Of a stretch of 8,984 nt of DNA, positions 5,256-8,984 are shown piece by piece. The translations under genes and the position numbers were made by a program. Numbering within the stretch: the stretch's first letter is position 1; each line of letters opens with the position of its first letter. Under the pieces are notes generated by a model, which was not told the origin of the DNA, did not search any database, and was given only the letters and a program-made list of their open reading frames with translations. This stretch comes from Schlegelella_A sp038234975. Its GTDB lineage: Bacteria > Pseudomonadota > Gammaproteobacteria > Burkholderiales > Burkholderiaceae_C. Location: contig JBBSUK010000140.1 of the NCBI GenBank assembly GCA_038234975.1, positions 1 to 8,984 on the forward strand, written 5' to 3'.

Positions 5256-8012
5256 ATGGCGGACAAGACCCTGCTGCTGGTCGACGGCTCGAGCTACCTC
5301 TACCGCGCGTATCACGCGCTCCCCGACCTTCGTTCGAAGGACGGTTTCCCGACCGGCGCAATCCGCGGCGTCGTCTCCATGATGAAGCTGCTGCGCGAGC
5401 AGTACCCGGCAGCGCACGGCGCTTGCGTGTTCGACGACAAGGGCAGGACCTTTCGCGACGACTGGTACCCCGAGTACAAGGCGACGCGGTCGCCGATGCC
5501 CCCCGACCTCGCGCTGCAGATCGAGCCGATCGTCGAGGCCGTGAAGCTGCTCGGCTGGACCGTGCTCACCGTTCCCGGCATCGAGGCCGACGATGCGATC
5601 GGCACGATCTCCTGCATGGCCGCCAGGGGCGGCTTCGACGTCGTCATCTCCACCGGCGACAAGGACCTGGCCCAGCTCGTCGGCCCGAACGTGACGCTCA
5701 TCAACACGATGAGCCAGGAGACGCTCGACGTCGACGCGGTCCGGGCCAAGTTCGGCGTTCCGCCGGAGCGCATCGTCGACTACCTGGCGCTGGTCGGCGA
5801 CAGCGTCGACAACATTCCAGGCGTCGAGAAGGTCGGTCCGAAGACGGCGGTGAAGTGGCTCGCCGAGCACGGCTCGCTCGACGGCGTGATCGCCGCGGCG
5901 CCGACGATGAAAGGCGCCGTCGGCGAGAACCTGCGCAGGGCACTCGACTGGCTGCCGCAGGGCAGGCGCCTGGTCACCGTCGCCACCGACTGCGACCTGG
6001 GCGGCCATGTGCTCGGCTGGCCGGAATTCGAAGGCCTCGCCTTCGCCGCGATCGATGCCGCCGAGCTCGGCGCGTTCTACGGCCGCTACGGCTTCTCGGC
6101 GATGCGGCGCGAACTCGAGGTGTCGGCGAGCGGCGGCGGCGCTGCCGCGCAGGAATCCGGCGCCGCGGCGATCGACCTTCCCTCGGCGGTGCCGACGGAG
6201 GCGATCGTCAAGCGCTACGAGACGATCCTGACGATCGACGCGCTCGACGCATGGATCGAGAAGATGTCCGTCATCGACCTCGTGGCGCTCGGCGCCGAGA
6301 CCGACACGCTCGACCCGATCCGCGCCCGCATCGTCGGCATCTCGTTGGCGACCGCGCCGGGCGAGGCGGCGTACCTGCCGCTCGCGCACGACTACGCCGG
6401 CGCGCCGGAGCAGCTCGACGCCGGCACGGCCCTGGCCCGACTCCGCCCCTGGCTCGAGAACGCATCGCGGCCGAAGGTCGGCCACAACGTCAAGCACGAC
6501 CGTCACGTGTTCGCCAACGCCGGCATCGACATTCGCGGCTACGCGCACGACACGATGCTCGAGAGCTACGTCCTCGAAGCGCACAAGCCGCACGCACTCG
6601 AGAGCCTCGCCTTTCGACACCTCGGCCGCACCGGCCTCACCTACGAAGCGGTCTGCGGCAAGGGTGCGAACCAGATCGCGTTCTCGCAGGTCGAGCTCAC
6701 GCGCGCTGCCGAGTACGCGTCCGAGGACAGCGACATGACGCTGCACGTGCACCGGGCGCTGCTGCCCCGGCTCGACGCCGATGCCGGCCTGGCGCGCGTC
6801 TACAACGAGATCGAGATGCCGGTGACGGGCGTGCTCGGGCGCGTCGAGCGCACCGGCGTGCTGATCGACACGGACCTGCTCGCCGCGCAGAGCCGCGAGC
6901 TCGCCGAGCGCATGCTCGCACTCGAGCGCGACGCCTACGAGCTCGCCGGGCAGCCGTTCAACCTCGGCAGCCCGAAGCAGATCGGCGAGGTGCTGTTCGG
7001 CAAGCTCGGCATGCCGGTGAAGCGCAAGACCGCGAGCGGCGCGCCGTCGACCGACGAGGACGTCCTGCAGGAGCTCGCTGCCGACTACCCGCTGCCGGCC
7101 AGGCTGCTCGAGCACCGCAGCCTGTCGAAGCTGAAGGGCACCTACACCGACAAGCTGCCGGCGATGGTCAATCCGGACACCGGCCGCGTTCACACCAACT
7201 TCGCGCAGGCCGTGGCGGTGACGGGGCGGTTGTCGAGCAACGACCCCAACCTGCAGAACATCCCGGTCCGCACCGCGGAGGGCCGGCGCATCCGCGAGGC
7301 TTTCGTCGCCCCCGAGGGTTCGCGCATCGTCTCGGCCGACTACTCGCAGATCGAGCTGCGCATCATGGCCCACATCTCGGCCGACGAAGGGCTGCTCGCG
7401 GCGTTTCGCGACGAGCGCGACGTCCACCGCGCGACCGCGGCCGAGGTGTTCTCGACCGAGCCCGCCGAGGTGACGAGCGAGCAGCGGCGCTACGCCAAGG
7501 TGATCAACTTCGGCCTCATCTACGGCATGAGCGCGTTCGGCCTGGCCGCCAACCTCGGCATCGAGCGCAGCGCCGCGCAGGCCTACATCGAGCGCTACTT
7601 CGCGCGCTACCCCGGCGTCAAGCGCTACATGGACGAGACCCGCGCTTCGGCCCGCGACAAGGGCTACGTCGAGACGCTGTTCGGCCGGCGGGTGTGGCTG
7701 CCCGACATCCGCGGCGGCAGCGGGCCGCGCCGCGCCGCCGCCGAGCGGCAGGCGATCAACGCGCCGATGCAGGGCACCGCCGCCGACCTCGTCAAGCTGG
7801 CGATGATCGCCGTGCAGCAGGCGCTCGACGCCGAGGCCAAGTCGACGCGGATGGTGCTGCAGGTACACGACGAGCTCGTCTTCGAGGTGCCCGACGACGA
7901 GCTCGCCTGGGCGACCGACGCGGTGCCACGCATCATGGCCGGCGTCGCCGAGCTCGCGGTGCCGCTGGTCGCGGAGATCGGCAGCGGGCGCAACTGGGAC
8001 GAGGCGCATTGA
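5256..8012 (+). CDS. polA: DNA polymerase I, with altered proofreading site
   Basis: Cytoplasmic repair and Okazaki-fragment polymerase that removes RNA primers and fills gaps. The product is 918 residues (E. coli: 928) with three domains. The 5' nuclease (1 to about 285) has LLVDGSSYLYRAYH with D10, FDDKGRTFRDDWYPEYKATR, GIEADDAIGT, STGDKDLAQL and VGDSVDNIPGVEKVGPKTA. A Gly/Ala linker lies near 290-305. The 3'-5' exonuclease-like domain spans about 320-510. The polymerase domain has motif A DYSQIELR (D695), motif B RRYAKVINFGLIYG (R744, K748, F752, Y756) and motif C VHDE (H871, D872, E873), all intact. Oddity: exonuclease motif I reads GAETD (346-350) where E. coli has DTETD, so the metal-binding Asp355 equivalent is Gly, while E348, D415, Y487 and D491 (E. 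coli E357, D424, Y497, D501) remain. The start at 5256 is chosen because it aligns with E. coli PolA; upstream in-frame starts overlap the divergent gene. ppk1 follows after 43 bases. Confidence 0.98.
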   Translation: MADKTLLLVDGSSYLYRAYHALPDLRSKDGFPTGAIRGVVSMMKLLREQYPAAHGACVFDDKGRTFRDDWYPEYKATRSPMPPDLALQIEPIVEAVKLLGWTVLTVPGIEADDAIGTISCMAARGGFDVVISTGDKDLAQLVGPNVTLINTMSQETLDVDAVRAKFGVPPERIVDYLALVGDSVDNIPGVEKVGPKTAVKWLAEHGSLDGVIAAAPTMKGAVGENLRRALDWLPQGRRLVTVATDCDLGGHVLGWPEFEGLAFAAIDAAELGAFYGRYGFSAMRRELEVSASGGGAAAQESGAAAIDLPSAVPTEAIVKRYETILTIDALDAWIEKMSVIDLVALGAETDTLDPIRARIVGISLATAPGEAAYLPLAHDYAGAPEQLDAGTALARLRPWLENASRPKVGHNVKHDRHVFANAGIDIRGYAHDTMLESYVLEAHKPHALESLAFRHLGRTGLTYEAVCGKGANQIAFSQVELTRAAEYASEDSDMTLHVHRALLPRLDADAGLARVYNEIEMPVTGVLGRVERTGVLIDTDLLAAQSRELAERMLALERDAYELAGQPFNLGSPKQIGEVLFGKLGMPVKRKTASGAPSTDEDVLQELAADYPLPARLLEHRSLSKLKGTYTDKLPAMVNPDTGRVHTNFAQAVAVTGRLSSNDPNLQNIPVRTAEGRRIREAFVAPEGSRIVSADYSQIELRIMAHISADEGLLAAFRDERDVHRATAAEVFSTEPAEVTSEQRRYAKVINFGLIYGMSAFGLAANLGIERSAAQAYIERYFARYPGVKRYMDETRASARDKGYVETLFGRRVWLPDIRGGSGPRRAAAERQAINAPMQGTAADLVKLAMIAVQQALDAEAKSTRMVLQVHDELVFEVPDDELAWATDAVPRIMAGVAELAVPLVAEIGSGRNWDEAH

Positions 8013-8014
8013 CG

Positions 8015-8048
8015 CTGTCATCGAGGCGTCGCAATGGCTGCCTAGACT
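8015..8048 (+). promoter_or_regulatory. Candidate Pho box and -10 element of ppk1
   Basis: CTGTCAT at 8015-8021 is a perfect copy of the Pho box half-site. After four bases the second half-site position (8026-8032, GCGTCGC) matches three of seven, keeping the central GTC. Ten bases later comes TAGACT (8043-8048), a -10-like hexamer. As I recall the E. coli phoA promoter, an 18-base box, ten bases and then the -10, the geometry is the same. The hexamer ends seven bases before the ppk1 ATG, so initiation would fall at or just before the start codon. The weak second half-site keeps confidence moderate. Confidence 0.45.
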
Positions 8049-8055
8049 CGGCCGC

Positions 8056-8984
8056 ATGACCGTCGTGCCGCGCCCCGCGTTGCTCAACCGCGAGAGCGCG
8101 ATCCTCGCATTCAACCGGCGCGTGCTCGCGCAGGCCCGTCGCGACGACGTGCCGCTGCTCGAGCGGCTGCGCTACGTCTGCATCGTGTCGTCGAATCTCG
8201 ACGAGTTCTTCGAGGTCCGCTTCGCTGATTGCGTCGAGGCCTCGCGCCGCCCGGGCACCGGCGTCGCGCCGAGCGACGTCGAGGCGATCGCCGCCGAGGC
8301 CCACGCGCTCATCGACGAGCAGTACGCGACGCTCAACGACGAGGTCATGCCGGCGCTGGCCGCGCACGGCATCGTCATCGTCAACCACGTCGACCGCAGC
8401 GCGGCCGAGCGTCGGTGGGTCGCCGACTACTTCGAGGCGCAGATCCGGCCGCTGCTCGTGCCGGTCGGCCTCGATCCGGCGCATCCGTTTCCGCAGGTCG
8501 CCAACAAGTCGCTCAACTTCGTCGCCCGGCTGGCCGGGAAGGACGCCTTCGGCCGGCGCAACCGGGTGGCGATCGTCAAGGTGCCGCGGGTGCTGCCGCG
8601 GGTCATGGCGCTGCCGCCGCACGGCGCAGAGCAGCGTTTCGTGCTGCTCACGAGCGCGATCCGCGCCCACCTCGGCGACCTGTTCCCCGGCCGCGAGGTC
8701 GAGGCGTTCTCGCAGTTCCGCATCACCCGCGACTCCGACCTCGAGGTCGATGCCGACGTCAGCAACCTGCGCCAGGCGCTGCGCTCGGGGCTGACGACGC
8801 GCCACTTCGGCCAGGCGGTGCGGCTCGAGGTGGTGAAGAGCTGTCCGGCCGAGCTGATGGAGTTCCTCGGCGGCCAGTTCGGCTTGCCGCCGGTGCAGCA
8901 GTTCAGGGTCAACGGCCCGGTGAACCTGGCACGGCTGACCAAGCTGATCGACCTCGCCCGCGCGCCCGACCTGCGCTTCCCGGG
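8056..8984 (+). CDS. ppk1: Polyphosphate kinase 1, N-terminal part (cut by window edge)
   Basis: Makes long-chain inorganic polyphosphate from the gamma-phosphate of ATP, reversibly. The frame is open from the ATG at 8056 to the right edge, 309 residues of a protein normally near 690. The visible part covers the N domain and most of the head domain: LNRESAILAFNRRVL (10-24), PLLERLRYVCIVSSNLDEFF (33-52, where N47 fits the conserved ATP-contacting Asn), VGLDPAHPFPQVANKSLNF and the head segment SQFRITRDSDLEVDADVSNL. The phosphorylated His and the C-terminal catalytic domains lie beyond the window, so activity cannot be judged. The ILAFNRRVLAQ and CIVSSNLDEFFEVR wording fits betaproteobacterial PPK1. 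There is no Shine-Dalgarno before the ATG. The 43-base gap after polA holds a candidate Pho box and -10, so ppk1 probably has its own phosphate-responsive promoter as well as possible read-through from polA. Confidence 0.95.
   Translation, partial: MTVVPRPALLNRESAILAFNRRVLAQARRDDVPLLERLRYVCIVSSNLDEFFEVRFADCVEASRRPGTGVAPSDVEAIAAEAHALIDEQYATLNDEVMPALAAHGIVIVNHVDRSAAERRWVADYFEAQIRPLLVPVGLDPAHPFPQVANKSLNFVARLAGKDAFGRRNRVAIVKVPRVLPRVMALPPHGAEQRFVLLTSAIRAHLGDLFPGREVEAFSQFRITRDSDLEVDADVSNLRQALRSGLTTRHFGQAVRLEVVKSCPAELMEFLGGQFGLPPVQQFRVNGPVNLARLTKLIDLARAPDLRFP

Noticed and set aside
8034..8045. Three-codon frame (ATG GCT GCC TAG) just before ppk1, as a possible leader peptide
   Set aside because: No ribosome binding site, no attenuator-like structure, and it overlaps the better supported -10 candidate.
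5423..8059. A second plus-strand open frame of 878 codons inside polA
   Set aside because: Very Arg-rich translation without motifs, in a shifted frame over all polymerase motifs; a composition artefact.
5229..8114. A minus-strand open frame of about 960 codons opposite polA
   Set aside because: It mirrors the GC-rich codon pattern of polA, its translation is Arg/Gly/Val/Ala-rich with no recognisable domain, and the plus-strand frame is unmistakably polymerase I.

Overview
The window is GC-rich (roughly 70 percent by eye), almost fully coding chromosomal DNA. It most likely comes from a betaproteobacterium of the order Burkholderiales. Three things support this: a BPSS1780-type membrane protein, the grouping of polA, a DUF2782 protein and type II (kinase-fold) homoserine kinase, and a polyphosphate kinase N-terminus that reads like the betaproteobacterial form. 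I see no rRNA, tRNA, insertion sequence, CRISPR array, prophage gene or intrinsic terminator. The longest non-coding stretch is about 50 bases.

Layout. Two divergent gene sets start from a 37-base gap at 5219-5255. Rightward are polA (5256-8012), complete DNA polymerase I, and ppk1 (8056 to the right edge), polyphosphate kinase cut by the window. Leftward are seven co-directional genes: a secreted DUF2782 protein (5218-4853), thrB homoserine kinase (4839-3856), a BPSS1780-family membrane protein (3845-3033), an SDR oxidoreductase (3036-2284, overlapping the previous gene by 4 bases), a tiny repeat-rich lipoprotein (2232-1978), a ParA/TraL-like P-loop ATPase (1930-1229) and a PhoD-type alkaline phosphatase (1217 to the left edge, C-terminus missing). 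The first four are tightly packed and probably one operon. The last three follow gaps of 51, 47 and 11 bases and could be read through from the same promoter or from one before the lipoprotein gene.

How they fit together. The genes are mainly housekeeping: replication and repair (polA), threonine synthesis (thrB), phosphate handling (ppk1, phoD), and envelope proteins of unknown role. The cluster does not form an obvious single pathway, and I found no clearly new multi-gene system.

Points that deserve a second look: (1) the first catalytic Asp of the PolA proofreading site is Gly while the rest of the site is intact; (2) a half-perfect Pho box and a -10 hexamer with phoA-like spacing lie just before ppk1; (3) several genes lack a Shine-Dalgarno but carry a -10-like hexamer 6-7 bases before the ATG, which suggests leaderless transcripts; (4) a conjugation-type TraL-like ATPase sits among housekeeping genes beside a glycine/valine-repeat lipoprotein.
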